This document shows, in pieces, positions 7,285 through 15,940 of a stretch of 64,000 nucleotides of DNA (position 1 is the stretch's first letter; each line of letters begins with the position of its first letter). This DNA comes from Streptomyces antibioticus. Lineage in GTDB: Bacteria; Actinomycetota; Actinomycetes; Streptomycetales; Streptomycetaceae. Made by a program: the position numbers and the translations under genes. The notes under the pieces were generated by a model, which did no database searches, was not told the DNA's origin, and worked only from the letters and a program-made list of their open reading frames with translations. The DNA is taken from contig NZ_CM007717.1 in NCBI RefSeq assembly GCF_002019855.1, forward strand, positions 806,001 through 870,000, given 5' to 3'.

Positions 7285-10269
7285 ATGCACCCCACCCCCG
7301 GGCGTTCCGGACGTCCACGCCCACGTCCGCTCGCTCTCACCCTGGTCACGGCGGGCGTCCTCGGGCTGCTCACGAGCCCGCCCGCGTCGAGCACCGTCCC
7401 GCTGGAGACGGCCGCCGAGGCGGCGAACACCGCGACCGTCTTCTACTACACGAAGACCAAGAACTGGCCGTCCACGTATCTGCACTACGCCCCGGACGGC
7501 GGCTCCTGGACGACGGTCCCCGGCACCGCGATGGAAGCCGCGTGCACGGACTGGGTGAAGAAGACCGTCGACCTGGGCTCGGCCGAGGGCCTCCAGGCCA
7601 CCTTCAACAACGGCGCCGGCACCTGGGACAACAACGGCGGCGCCAACTACACCCTGGGCACGGGCAACATCACCGTCAAGGACGGCGTGATCGCCCACAG
7701 CGACCCCTGCGCCGACACCGGCGGCGGCTCGGGGAACGCGGCGACCGTCTACTACTCCACCGCCACCACGGGCTGGACCACCGCCAACATCCACTACGCC
7801 CCGACCGGCGGCTCCTGGACGACCGTCCCCGGCGTCGGCATGGAGGCCGCCTGCACCGGCTGGTGGAAGCGGACCCTGGACATCGGCACGGCCACCTCGC
7901 TCAAGGCCGCCTTCAACAACGGCAACGGCGTGTGGGACAACAACAACAGCGCCGACTACACCCTGCCCACCGGCACGACGACGGTGAAGGACCGCGTGGT
8001 CACCACCGGCTCCGCCGACCCCTGCGCGGCGGAGGCGCCCGACACCGAGGCCCCGAGCACCCCCGCGAACGTGAAGGCGGCCGCCACCCACACCTCGGTG
8101 CTGGTGACCTGGGACGCCGCCACCGACAACAAGGCCGTCACCAAGTACCAGGTCACACGCACCGGCGGCACGACGGGCACGGTCGTCACCGACGTCTCCG
8201 CGACGGTCTTCACGGACACGGGACTGGCGGAACACACCGCCTACACCTACTCGGTGAAGGCCGTCGACGCGGCCGGCAACACCTCCCCGGCCTCCGCGAC
8301 GGCGAGCGCCACCACCGGGGCGAGCGCCCCGGCGCCGGACCCGGGCACCCCGCTCGGCACCGACCCCCGCAAGGACCCCATCTACTTCGTGCTCACCGCC
8401 CGCTTCCAGGACGGCGACAGCTCCAACAACAGGGGCGGCAGCCAGCATGTGAAGTCCGGCAACGCGGCGAACGACGACCCCATGTTCCGGGGCGACTTCA
8501 AGGGTCTCGTCGAGAAACTCGACTACATCAAGGCGCTCGGCTTCTCCGCCGTCTGGATCACCCCGGTGGTCCTCAACCGCTCGGACTACGACTACCACGG
8601 CTACCACGGCTACGACTTCTACAAGGTCGACCCGCGCCTGGAGTCGGCCGGCGCCTCCTACCAGGACCTGATCAACGCGGCGCACGCCAAGGGCATGAAG
8701 ATCTACCAGGACGTCGTCTACAACCACAGCTCCCGCTGGGGCGCCAAGGGCCTGTTCACACCGACCGTGTACGGCGTCCGCGACAGCCAGTGGAGCTGGT
8801 ACTACGACGAGCGCGCCGAGGGCTTCGAGTACGACGGCCTGACCGTCGAGCCCAAGTCCGGGAAGTCGTACTACAACGGCGACCTGTGGTCGACCGCCGA
8901 GCCCACCGGCAACACCTGCGTCAACTGGGGCGTGCCCACCGGCGGCAAGAGCGCCGAGGGCTACACCGTCTACAACTGCCAGTGGCCGAGCCCCACTTCG
9001 GGCATGTTCCCGAAGGCGTACTACCACCGGTGCTGGATCGGCAACTGGGAGGGCGAGGACGCCCGTTCGTGCTGGCTGCACGAGGACCTGGCGGACTTCG
9101 ACACCGAGTCGACGGCCGTGCAGAACTACCTGATCGGCGCCTACGACAAGTACATCGACATGGGCGTCGACGGCTTCCGGGTCGACACCGCCGTCCACAT
9201 TCCGCGCGTCACCTGGAACCGGCGCTTCCTTCCCGCGATCCAGGAGCGGGTCACCCAGAAGTTCGGCGCCGAGGCGGCCCGGAACTTCTTCGTGTTCGGC
9301 GAGGTCGCGGCCTTCGTCAACGACAAGTGGAACCGGGGCTCGGTCAACCACTCCGCGCAGTTCTACACCTGGAAGGAGCGCAAGGAGTACAGCGCGGACG
9401 ACGAGGTGGCGGCCATCGAGCAGTTCGACTACGAGAACGGCCGCGGCACCGGCGACCAGCCGACGTCCGCCAACGCCTTCCTCGACGGCAACAGTTACCG
9501 CACCCCGGACCACAGCCGGTTCTCCGGGATGAACATCATCGACATGCGCATGCACATGAACTTCGGTGACGCGCAGAACGCCTACAACAACGGCAGGGAC
9601 TCCGACGACAGCGTCAACGACGCGACGTACAACGTCGTCTACGTCGACAGCCACGACTACGGGCCCAACAAGTCGAGCACCCGGTACGCGGGCGGCACCG
9701 ACGCCTGGGCCGAGAACATGTCCCTGATGTGGACCTTCCGCGGCATCCCGACCCTGTACTACGGCTCGGAGATCGAGTTCCAGAAGGGCAAGCAGATCGA
9801 CTGCGGCCCCTCTTGCCCGCTCGCCTCCACCGGCCGCGCCTACTACGGCGACCATCTGGCCGGTTCGGTCACCGCCTCGGGCTTCGGTACGGTCGCCAGT
9901 GCGAGCGGTGAGGTCGCGAACACCCTGGCGCAGCCCCTGGTCAGGCATCTCCAGCGGCTGAACCTGATCCGCCGGGCCGTGCCCGCGCTCCAGATGGGCC
10001 AGTACTCCACGGAGGGCATCAGCGGCTCGATGGCCTTCAAGCGGCGCTACACATCAGGCGGCACGGACAGTTTCGCGCTGGTGACCGTCACCGGTGCCGC
10101 CACCTTCACCGGCATCCCGAACGGCACGTACACCGACGCGGTGACAGGCGACACCAGGACCGTGGCCAACGGCACCCTGTCGGTGGCCGCGCCGGGCAAG
10201 GGCAACCTGCGCGTCTACGTCCTGAACGGCCCGGGCCGGATCGGGTCCGACGGGCCGTATCTCAAGTAG
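7285..10269 (+). CDS. secreted alpha-amylase with two N-terminal starch-binding modules and a fibronectin-III linker
   Basis: 994 aa extracellular GH13 enzyme hydrolysing alpha-1,4 glucans. Order: signal peptide (to about residue 47), two homologous CBM25/26-type modules (about 50-142 and 151-247, each with HYAP-x-GGSW, a Cys and a repeated WDNN motif), one fibronectin-III domain (255-345), then the GH13 catalytic part (about 360-990). Catalytic residues visible: Asp634 in DGFRVD (nucleophile), Glu673 in FGEVA (acid/base) and Asp791 in VDSHD. The start has AGGAGAGG upstream. The domain order and the HCWIGN/CASC-rich catalytic core resemble actinobacterial raw-starch amylases. Probably controlled by a MalR-like repressor via the upstream repeats. 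Confidence 0.93.
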   Translation: MHPTPGRSGRPRPRPLALTLVTAGVLGLLTSPPASSTVPLETAAEAANTATVFYYTKTKNWPSTYLHYAPDGGSWTTVPGTAMEAACTDWVKKTVDLGSAEGLQATFNNGAGTWDNNGGANYTLGTGNITVKDGVIAHSDPCADTGGGSGNAATVYYSTATTGWTTANIHYAPTGGSWTTVPGVGMEAACTGWWKRTLDIGTATSLKAAFNNGNGVWDNNNSADYTLPTGTTTVKDRVVTTGSADPCAAEAPDTEAPSTPANVKAAATHTSVLVTWDAATDNKAVTKYQVTRTGGTTGTVVTDVSATVFTDTGLAEHTAYTYSVKAVDAAGNTSPASATASATTGASAPAPDPGTPLGTDPRKDPIYFVLTARFQDGDSSNNRGGSQHVKSGNAANDDPMFRGDFKGLVEKLDYIKALGFSAVWITPVVLNRSDYDYHGYHGYDFYKVDPRLESAGASYQDLINAAHAKGMKIYQDVVYNHSSRWGAKGLFTPTVYGVRDSQWSWYYDERAEGFEYDGLTVEPKSGKSYYNGDLWSTAEPTGNTCVNWGVPTGGKSAEGYTVYNCQWPSPTSGMFPKAYYHRCWIGNWEGEDARSCWLHEDLADFDTESTAVQNYLIGAYDKYIDMGVDGFRVDTAVHIPRVTWNRRFLPAIQERVTQKFGAEAARNFFVFGEVAAFVNDKWNRGSVNHSAQFYTWKERKEYSADDEVAAIEQFDYENGRGTGDQPTSANAFLDGNSYRTPDHSRFSGMNIIDMRMHMNFGDAQNAYNNGRDSDDSVNDATYNVVYVDSHDYGPNKSSTRYAGGTDAWAENMSLMWTFRGIPTLYYGSEIEFQKGKQIDCGPSCPLASTGRAYYGDHLAGSVTASGFGTVASASGEVANTLAQPLVRHLQRLNLIRRAVPALQMGQYSTEGISGSMAFKRRYTSGGTDSFALVTVTGAATFTGIPNGTYTDAVTGDTRTVANGTLSVAAPGKGNLRVYVLNGPGRIGSDGPYLK

Positions 10270-10296
10270 CGCGCCCGGCACGGGCGTTCGGGGGCG

Positions 10297-10740
10297 TCAG
10301 ATCGCGAACTCGTGCGTGATCCCGACGCAGATGTCCCCCTCGAAGAGCAGCGCTATGTGGTAGACGTCGCTCTGCCATTGCAGGAGCACCTGGTCGGGCC
10401 CCGTCACGCTGAACGCGGAATGGGGTCCGACCGCCGCCACGATCTCGCCCTTGGTCCGGCCGGTGAGGACACCGAGGCCCGCGAAGCCCTGCGCCAACCG
10501 CCGCCCGCCGGGCAGCAGTCCGGAGTCCTCGCTGAGGATGCCCGCGAACCGGTCCCCCTCGAAGAGGATCCCTATGTGGTAGCCGTCGCTCTGCCACTGG
10601 ATCAGGGTCTGGCCGGGTCCGGCCATGCTCTGCGCGACCGGGGCTCCCGCCACGGAGACGATGTCGTCCAGGGTGCGGCCGGTGAGGTCCCCCAGGTCCG
10701 CGAAAGCCCGTTGCAGTCTCTGTCCCGCCATGCCGAACAC
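10297..10740 (-). CDS. hypothetical protein with an internal duplication
   Basis: 147 aa made of two copies of a ~65-residue unit: LQRAFADLGDLTGRTLDDIV...LIQWQSDGYHIGILFEGD and LAQGFAGLGVLTGRTKGEIV...LLQWQSDVYHIALLFEGD. Each unit has a helical start, a Gly-Pro turn, then a QWQSD-x-YHI beta hairpin. No signal peptide or membrane segment. Start chosen as the GTG at 10740, spaced about 7 bases from AGGGGAGGG; an ATG at 10746 abuts that site and another lies at 10731. Family not recognised; the fold repeat suggests a small ligand- or protein-binding domain. It is convergent with the amylase and divergent from dhaK. Confidence 0.75.
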   Translation of the reverse strand: MFGMAGQRLQRAFADLGDLTGRTLDDIVSVAGAPVAQSMAGPGQTLIQWQSDGYHIGILFEGDRFAGILSEDSGLLPGGRRLAQGFAGLGVLTGRTKGEIVAAVGPHSAFSVTGPDQVLLQWQSDVYHIALLFEGDICVGITHEFAI

Positions 10741-10850
10741 GGCCATCCCTCCCCTGTGCGCACGTGACGCCACTCTACGCACCGGGGCTCGCCCGCCGCC
10801 GTCCGACCTGGAAGGGTGGAGACCGGAGGCTGTCTCACCAGGAGGTACCC

Positions 10851-11843
10851 GTGAAGATGCTGATCAATGTTCCGGAGACCGTGGTCGCGGACGCGCTGCG
10901 CGGGATGGCGGCGGCGCATCCCGAGCTGACCGTGGACGTGGAGAACCGGGTGATCGTACGGCGTGACGCGCCGGTGGCCGGGAAGGTGGGGCTGGTCTCC
11001 GGGGGCGGGTCGGGGCACGAGCCGCTGCACGGCGGGTTCGTGGGGCCCGGGATGCTCTCGGCGGCCTGCCCCGGGGAGGTGTTCACCTCGCCCGTGCCCG
11101 ACCAGATGGTGCGGGCGGCGGCCGCCGTGGACAGCGGGGCCGGGGTGCTGTTCATCGTGAAGAACTACACCGGTGACGTCCTCAACTTCGACATGGCGGC
11201 CGAGCTGGCCGAGGACGAGGGCATCCAGATCGCCAAGGTGCTGGTCGACGACGACGTGGCGGTCACCGACAGCCTCTACACCGCCGGACGGCGCGGCACC
11301 GGAGCGACGCTGTTCGTGGAGAAGATCGCCGGTGCCGCCGCCGAGGAGGGGCAGCCGCTGGAGCGGGTCGAGTCGCTCGCCCGGCAGGTCGACGCGAACT
11401 CCCGCAGTTTCGGGGTGGCGCTGAGCGCCTGCACGACCCCCGCCAAGGGCAGTCCCACCTTCGATCTGCCGCCGGGCGAACTGGAGTTGGGCGTCGGCAT
11501 CCACGGGGAGCCGGGCCGGGAACGGCGGGCGATGATGACGTCCCGGGAGATCGCCGACTTCGCCGTCCAGGCGATCCTGGACGACATGACGCCGCGCAAT
11601 CCGGTCCTGGTCCTGGTCAACGGCATGGGCGGCACCCCGCTGCTGGAACTGTACGGATTCAACGCCGAGGTGCAGCGGGTGCTGGGCGAGCGCGGGGTGG
11701 CCGTCGCCCGCACCCTCGTCGGCAATTACGTCACCTCCCTCGACATGGCCGGCGCGTCCGTGACCGTGTGCCAGATCGACGAGGAGCTGCTGCGGCTCTG
11801 GGACGCGCCGGTGCGCACACCGGGGCTGCGCTGGGGCATGTGA
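10851..11843 (+). CDS. dhaK: dihydroxyacetone kinase subunit DhaK
   Basis: 330 aa substrate-binding subunit of PTS-dependent dihydroxyacetone kinase, cytoplasmic. The SGGGSGHEPLHGGF loop and GIHGEPG motif are present; His218 in the latter is the residue that binds dihydroxyacetone covalently as a hemiaminal, at the same number as in E. coli. The GTG start has GGAGG 6 bases upstream; an upstream in-frame ATG is unlikely. First gene of dhaKLM, 41 bases before dhaL. Confidence 0.95.
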   Translation: MKMLINVPETVVADALRGMAAAHPELTVDVENRVIVRRDAPVAGKVGLVSGGGSGHEPLHGGFVGPGMLSAACPGEVFTSPVPDQMVRAAAAVDSGAGVLFIVKNYTGDVLNFDMAAELAEDEGIQIAKVLVDDDVAVTDSLYTAGRRGTGATLFVEKIAGAAAEEGQPLERVESLARQVDANSRSFGVALSACTTPAKGSPTFDLPPGELELGVGIHGEPGRERRAMMTSREIADFAVQAILDDMTPRNPVLVLVNGMGGTPLLELYGFNAEVQRVLGERGVAVARTLVGNYVTSLDMAGASVTVCQIDEELLRLWDAPVRTPGLRWGM

Positions 11844-11884
11844 GCCCCGCCGCCGGGACCGTACCGACCACGCAAGGAGATCCT

Positions 11885-12481
11885 GTGCTCGACGCCGACT
11901 TCTTCCGCCGCTGGATGACGGCGGCCGCCGCCTCCGTCGACCGTGAGGCGGAGCACCTCACGGCCCTGGACTCGCCCATCGGGGACGCCGACCACGGCAG
12001 CAATCTGCGCCGTGGCTTCCTGGCCGTGGCCGCCGCCCTGGAGAAGGAGGCGCCGGACACCCCGGGGGCCGTGCTCGTCCTCGCCGGACGGCAGCTCATC
12101 TCGACGGTGGGCGGCGCGTCGGGACCGCTCTACGGCACGCTGCTGCGCCGGACCGGGAAGGCGCTCGGGGACGCGGCCGAGGTGAGCGAGGAGCGGTTCG
12201 CCGAGGCGCTGGACGCGGGCGTGGACGCGGTGATGCGGCTCGGGGGCGCGGCACCCGGCGACAAGACGATGATCGACGCGCTGGTCCCGGCGGTGGCCGC
12301 GCTCGGTGAGGGTTTCGGCGCGGCGGCCGCGGCGGCCGAGCGGGGCGCGGAGGCGACCGTGCCGCTCCAGGCGCGCAAGGGCCGGGCCAGCTATCTCGGC
12401 GAGCGCAGCATCGGCCACCGGGACCCGGGCGCCACCTCGGCCGCGCTGCTGGTCGCCGCGCTGACGGAGGCGGCGGGATGA
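11885..12481 (+). CDS. dhaL: dihydroxyacetone kinase subunit DhaL
   Basis: 198 aa nucleotide-binding subunit that carries ADP as a permanent cofactor and hands phosphate from DhaM to dihydroxyacetone. The Mg-ADP ligands lie in LDSPIGDADHGSN (Asp29, Asp34, Asp36), followed by the Gly-rich GGASGPLYGT loop. The GTG start is preceded by AAGGAG. It follows dhaK and overlaps dhaM by four bases (ATGA), so the three are one operon. Confidence 0.95.
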   Translation: MLDADFFRRWMTAAAASVDREAEHLTALDSPIGDADHGSNLRRGFLAVAAALEKEAPDTPGAVLVLAGRQLISTVGGASGPLYGTLLRRTGKALGDAAEVSEERFAEALDAGVDAVMRLGGAAPGDKTMIDALVPAVAALGEGFGAAAAAAERGAEATVPLQARKGRASYLGERSIGHRDPGATSAALLVAALTEAAG

Positions 12482-12888
12482 GCGGCGGCGAGCCGGTGGG
12501 GATCGTGCTGGTGTCGCACAGCGCGGCGGTGGCCACGGCCGTCGCCGAGCTGGCGCGCGGTCTCGCGGGCGGCGGCGACGCCGTCCCCGTCGCCACGGCG
12601 GGCGGCACGGAGGACGGCGGCCTGGGCACCAGCGCGGAGCTGATCGCCGCCGCGGCGGCGGCCGTCGACCGGGGCGCCGGTGTCGCCCTCCTGGCGGATC
12701 TGGGCAGTTCGGTCCTCACGGTCAAGGCGCTGCTCGCGGAGGGCGACGAACTCCCGGACGGGTCACGTCTGTTGGACGCGCCGTTCGTGGAGGGCGCGGT
12801 GGCCGCGGTGGTCACGGCCACGGCCGGAGGCGACCTGGAGGAAGTGGCGGCGGCGGCGGAAGAGGCGTACTCCTACCGGAAGGTGTGA
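12478..12888 (+). CDS. dhaM: PTS-dependent dihydroxyacetone kinase phosphotransferase subunit DhaM
   Basis: 136 aa, a single EIIA-man-like domain that takes phosphate from HPr and gives it to DhaL-ADP. It starts GIVLVSHSAAVA, with the phosphorylatable His in VSHS, and has LLADLGSSV as in other DhaM proteins. It lacks the HPr and EI extensions of the E. coli protein, the usual short Gram-positive form, so it must rely on general PTS HPr encoded elsewhere. Translationally coupled to dhaL. Confidence 0.93.
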   Translation: MSGGEPVGIVLVSHSAAVATAVAELARGLAGGGDAVPVATAGGTEDGGLGTSAELIAAAAAAVDRGAGVALLADLGSSVLTVKALLAEGDELPDGSRLLDAPFVEGAVAAVVTATAGGDLEEVAAAAEEAYSYRKV

Positions 12889-12897
12889 CGCCGGGGG

Positions 12898-13848
12898 TCA
12901 CTCCTCCTCGGACGCGGCGTCCTCCGGCTGTTCCTCCTGTTGTTCCCCGGTCTGCTCATCGGCCTGGTCCTCGGCCGGGGACTCGTCCGCCGCCTCCGCC
13001 ACGGCTTCCTCGACGGCGTCCTTCACGGCCTCCGCCGTGCCGGACCCGGCCGGTTCCCCGGGCCGGGCCGTGCCGTCCGGGTCCGGTGCCGTGGGCGCCG
13101 TGTCCTTCGGGGCGGCCGGAGTTCCGGGGGCCCGGGACGGGGTCGTCGCGCCCTCGGCGAACAGGCGGGCCAGACGTTCGCCCACCGCCACGGCCGAGGC
13201 GTGGCTCTCGATCGGGGTCGCCTGGGAGTTCTTGAAGACGATGTAGGTGACACCGGAGGGCGTGCCGCCGCCGTGCGGGTCGGGGCGGATGCCGAGCGCC
13301 TCGGCGGTGGCGTAGGACGCCTCGCCGATGATGTCGCTCGGGCCGACGTCGCCGACGACCGCGTACTGCACCCGGTCCTTGTAGACGACCGCCGCCACCG
13401 AGCCGCCGCGCACCCCGTGGTCGCGGTAGTTCCAGATGTCGCTGGCCCCGGGCACCACGATGTAGGGCAGGGTCTCGGCGCTCAGATAGCGACCGTCGGA
13501 CTGGGTGAAGGCGGTGGCGTCGGAGAACAGCGGGTCGGTGACGCTGTTGCAGTGCGGGCCGGGCCGCCCGTCGCAGTCGATGTCCATGTCGGCCTTCCAG
13601 AAGACCGCTTCGCGGGTGCCGCAGACGGGGACGGTGGCCGGGGTGCCGTCGTCGGTGCGGTAGCGGCCGCGGGAGACGGGGACACAGTCCTGGACCCGGG
13701 CCAGGAGGTCGGCGGCGCGCACCGAACCCTCCTGACGCGGCGCCTCGGCCCCCTGGGCGCCCGACGTGGGGCGGACAGCTACGGATGAAGTGGTCGGGGC
13801 CAGCAGGGCGAGGCCGGCCGCGGCCAGGGTCAGCGACTGGACGCGCAC
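12898..13848 (-). CDS. secreted glycoside hydrolase family 75 chitosanase with acidic C-terminal tail
   Basis: 316 aa. Hydrolyses chitosan outside the cell. Signal peptide at residues 1-25 (RVQSLTLAAAGLALLAP); the GH75 domain spans about 55-235 with AVFWKADMDIDCDGRPG, the FTQSDGRYLSAE segment, PYIVVPG and VVYKDRVQYAVVGDVGP. The Asp/Glu pair of family 75 is expected in the DIDCDG and later VGD-x-GP regions. The last ~75 residues are low complexity and end in a run rich in Glu and Gln, which is unusual for a secreted enzyme. GTG start with GGAGAGGG upstream. Ends 10 bases from dhaM (convergent). Confidence 0.82.
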   Translation of the reverse strand: MRVQSLTLAAAGLALLAPTTSSVAVRPTSGAQGAEAPRQEGSVRAADLLARVQDCVPVSRGRYRTDDGTPATVPVCGTREAVFWKADMDIDCDGRPGPHCNSVTDPLFSDATAFTQSDGRYLSAETLPYIVVPGASDIWNYRDHGVRGGSVAAVVYKDRVQYAVVGDVGPSDIIGEASYATAEALGIRPDPHGGGTPSGVTYIVFKNSQATPIESHASAVAVGERLARLFAEGATTPSRAPGTPAAPKDTAPTAPDPDGTARPGEPAGSGTAEAVKDAVEEAVAEAADESPAEDQADEQTGEQQEEQPEDAASEEE

Positions 13849-14224
13849 GATGGGGGACCCTCTCCGGGGACGGTGACGGACACCCAGCCCAATCTGGTGC
13901 CGGTCCTCGCACCCGGCCACCCCGAGGGGGCCGTACGGTGCACGCCCGTGACGGGGCGACAGGGGACGGGGGCCGGTGCGCGTGGTGCGGCACCGGCCGC
14001 CCGGCCGCCCCGCCGGCGCGGGAACAGCGACGACAGCGGCCCGCGCCGCCGGCACGAACTCGACGTGAAACGGGGAGAGTTCATACCGGGACGGGCTTCA
14101 GCATACGTAAGTTTCCGCAGCGGTCCGGTCGATGGGCGCCGTCGGGTCCGCCCTCTTGATGTGTTCGCGTCGACGCGCGATATTGGTCCGGACCAATTCC
14201 CGTGCCGGGCCGGGAGGCGAGGCC
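13849..14224. other. 376-base divergent intergenic region between chitosanase and lipoprotein genes
   Basis: No coding frame with convincing features. It holds the upstream signals for both genes and the 16-bp palindrome at 14182-14197. The stretch at 14085-14125 (around CATACGTAAG) is locally AT-richer than its surroundings and could hold a promoter; no confident -10/-35 pair was found. Confidence 0.5.
14182..14197. promoter_or_regulatory. perfect palindrome ATTGGTCCGGACCAAT, DasR-like (dre) candidate
   Basis: A 16-bp perfect palindrome 28 bases before the start of the fibronectin-III lipoprotein gene. It matches 12 of 16 positions of the dre element ACTGGTCTAGACCACT bound by DasR, the GntR-family N-acetylglucosamine regulator of Streptomyces (consensus from memory). 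The neighbouring gene is a chitosanase, which fits aminosugar control. Its position just before the start codon suggests repression of the lipoprotein gene. Confidence 0.5.
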
Positions 14225-15196
14225 GTGCGACGCGTGGTGCTGTGCGGGCCGGTGCTGGCGCTGGCGCTCACCTGCGGGTGTGCCGCGGGCGGCGGCGACG
14301 AGGGGCGGGCGCCCGGCGCCCCGACCGGGGTCACCGCCGAGGCGGGGAGCGCGACCAGCGTGCACGTGATGTGGAACGCGGTCCGGGGTGATCCGCCGGT
14401 CGCCGCGTACGAGGTCCACCGGGGCGGCACCAAGGTCGCGGAGGTGCCCGGTTCCGCCCGGATGCTGGACGTGGTCCGGCTCTCCCCCGGCACCGCCTAC
14501 GTGTTCACCGTGCGGGCCCGCGACACCGACGGGCGGCTCGGGCCCGAGAGCCGTCAGGTGCGGGCCACGACCCCGGCGGCGGTCGCGGCGGACCGCTCGG
14601 CGCCGACCCGTCCGGGCGGGCTCACCGGCAGGGCCGCGGGGAGCCGGGCGGTCCAGCTCTCCTGGTCGGCCTCCACCGACGACCGCAAGGTGGTGTCGTA
14701 CGACGTCTACCAGGGCGGCACCAAGGTGCACAGCGTCGGCGGCGGGCAGACGGCGACCGTGGTCACGGGGCTGCGGCCGGGCACCCGGTACTCCTTCACC
14801 GTCCGGGCCCGGGACGCGGCCGACAACCTCTCGCCCGCCGGTCCGCCGCTACGGCTGACCACCGCGCCCGGCACCGACGGGAACACCGACACCGCCCCGT
14901 CCGGCTTCCGCGCCACGGCGCGCCTGGACGCCGACGGCGCCTACTACCTCGATCTGTCCTGGGTGGCGCCCCGGGTCGACGGGGTCGTCACCGAGTACCA
15001 GATCCAGCTCGACGGGCAGCCCGCCACCTCGCTGGTGTGGGGCGGGGACCCGCCGCGCGGGCGGGCCACGTACAGCTTCTACGCGGGCCGGGAGAAGGGC
15101 GTCGAGCACCGGGTGCGGCTGCGGGCCCGGCTCCCGGACGGCACCTGGGGGGCGTTCTCGGCGCTGCGGACGGTGACCACGGGGGCCGGTGGCTGA
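14225..15196 (+). CDS. lipoprotein with three fibronectin type III domains
   Basis: 323 aa. Lipoprotein signal with LALALTCGCAAG, the Cys following the Leu-Thr of the lipobox, so anchored outside the membrane. Three FnIII domains follow: about 33-115 (PTGVTAEAGSATSVHVMW...YVFTVRARD), 130-215 (RPGGLTGRAAGSRAVQLSW...YSFTVRARDAADN) and 225-320 (APSGFRATARLDADGAYYL). No catalytic domain. GTG start with GGGAGG 9 bases upstream. Such proteins bind carbohydrates or serve as cell-surface spacers; the adjacent chitosanase and DasR-like site suggest a role in aminosugar polymer handling (inference). Confidence 0.85.
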   Translation: MRRVVLCGPVLALALTCGCAAGGGDEGRAPGAPTGVTAEAGSATSVHVMWNAVRGDPPVAAYEVHRGGTKVAEVPGSARMLDVVRLSPGTAYVFTVRARDTDGRLGPESRQVRATTPAAVAADRSAPTRPGGLTGRAAGSRAVQLSWSASTDDRKVVSYDVYQGGTKVHSVGGGQTATVVTGLRPGTRYSFTVRARDAADNLSPAGPPLRLTTAPGTDGNTDTAPSGFRATARLDADGAYYLDLSWVAPRVDGVVTEYQIQLDGQPATSLVWGGDPPRGRATYSFYAGREKGVEHRVRLRARLPDGTWGAFSALRTVTTGAGG

Positions 15197-15376
15197 CGCG
15201 CGCGCCGGGGCCGTCCCGTCTGGGCCGTCCGATGGAATCGTTCACCTGCCCGGATGCGGTCCGCATGCGGCGGCCCGGCGGGGCGCGTTGGCTGCCCCTG
15301 AGAGGCAGCACGGGCGTACCCGACCCCTCGGCGGCGCAAGGGATGTACCGCCAACCGTGCCGCCGGAGGACATCCG

Positions 15377-15940
15377 ATGCGCACTTCCCGTCTTCTCGTC
15401 GCCCGCTCAGGAATGACCCTGGCGGCGGTCGCCGCGCTGCCGCTCGCCGTCGCGGCCCCGGCCGCCGCGGTCTCCGGCATCTCCGTCAGCACGACGGGCA
15501 CCACCGTGTCGGTGGTCACCGGTGCCTGCACGCTGGTCAACGGCAGTTGGGGCACCGCGTCCCTGCTGGCCGGCGGCCAGGCGAACTTCTCCCAGGGGCG
15601 CCAGGTGGCGCTGTCGGGGACGACCGTGAGCCAGTCCGCCGCCTGGTCCGACGTCAACCCGGGCACCTACACCGTGGTCGTCATGTGCTCCAACGGGAGC
15701 ACGGCGGGCAGCCAGTCGGTGATCGTGTCGACACCGGCGCCCCCGGCGACGCCGACGGCCACCGCCAGCCCGACGGTCACCGCGTCGGCCTCGCCCTCGC
15801 GCGGGGTCATGGGCGGTCTGGGCGGCGCGGCCCGCGACGCCGGGCCGGTCACCATGGCCGTGGGCGGCGCGCTGGTGGGGACCGGGGTGATCGGCGCGGC
15901 CTGGTTCCTGCGCCGCCGCTCCAAGCCGCACCGGCTCTAG
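15377..15940 (+). CDS. secreted, C-terminally membrane-anchored small protein
   Basis: 187 aa. Signal peptide (1-33, ending AVAAPAAAVS), a compact beta-rich domain with two Cys (about 34-115: VTGACTLVNGSWG ... VVVMCSNGS, likely one disulphide), a Pro/Thr/Ser linker (PPATPTATASPT), and a C-terminal transmembrane helix (TMAVGGALVGTGVIGAAWFL) followed by RRRSKPHRL. No LPXTG motif was seen, so anchoring is by the helix. GGAGG lies before the ATG. Overlaps the convergent padR gene by four bases. Function unknown. Confidence 0.8.
   Translation: MRTSRLLVARSGMTLAAVAALPLAVAAPAAAVSGISVSTTGTTVSVVTGACTLVNGSWGTASLLAGGQANFSQGRQVALSGTTVSQSAAWSDVNPGTYTVVVMCSNGSTAGSQSVIVSTPAPPATPTATASPTVTASASPSRGVMGGLGGAARDAGPVTMAVGGALVGTGVIGAAWFLRRRSKPHRL

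Noticed and set aside
7273..9948. 891-codon minus-strand open frame over the amylase
   Set aside because: Val/Gly/Ala/Arg-rich, no recognisable motif, antisense to the real GH13 gene.
14101..14130. Possible promoter around CATACGTAAG upstream of the lipoprotein
   Set aside because: No paired -35/-10 hexamers with correct spacing were found.
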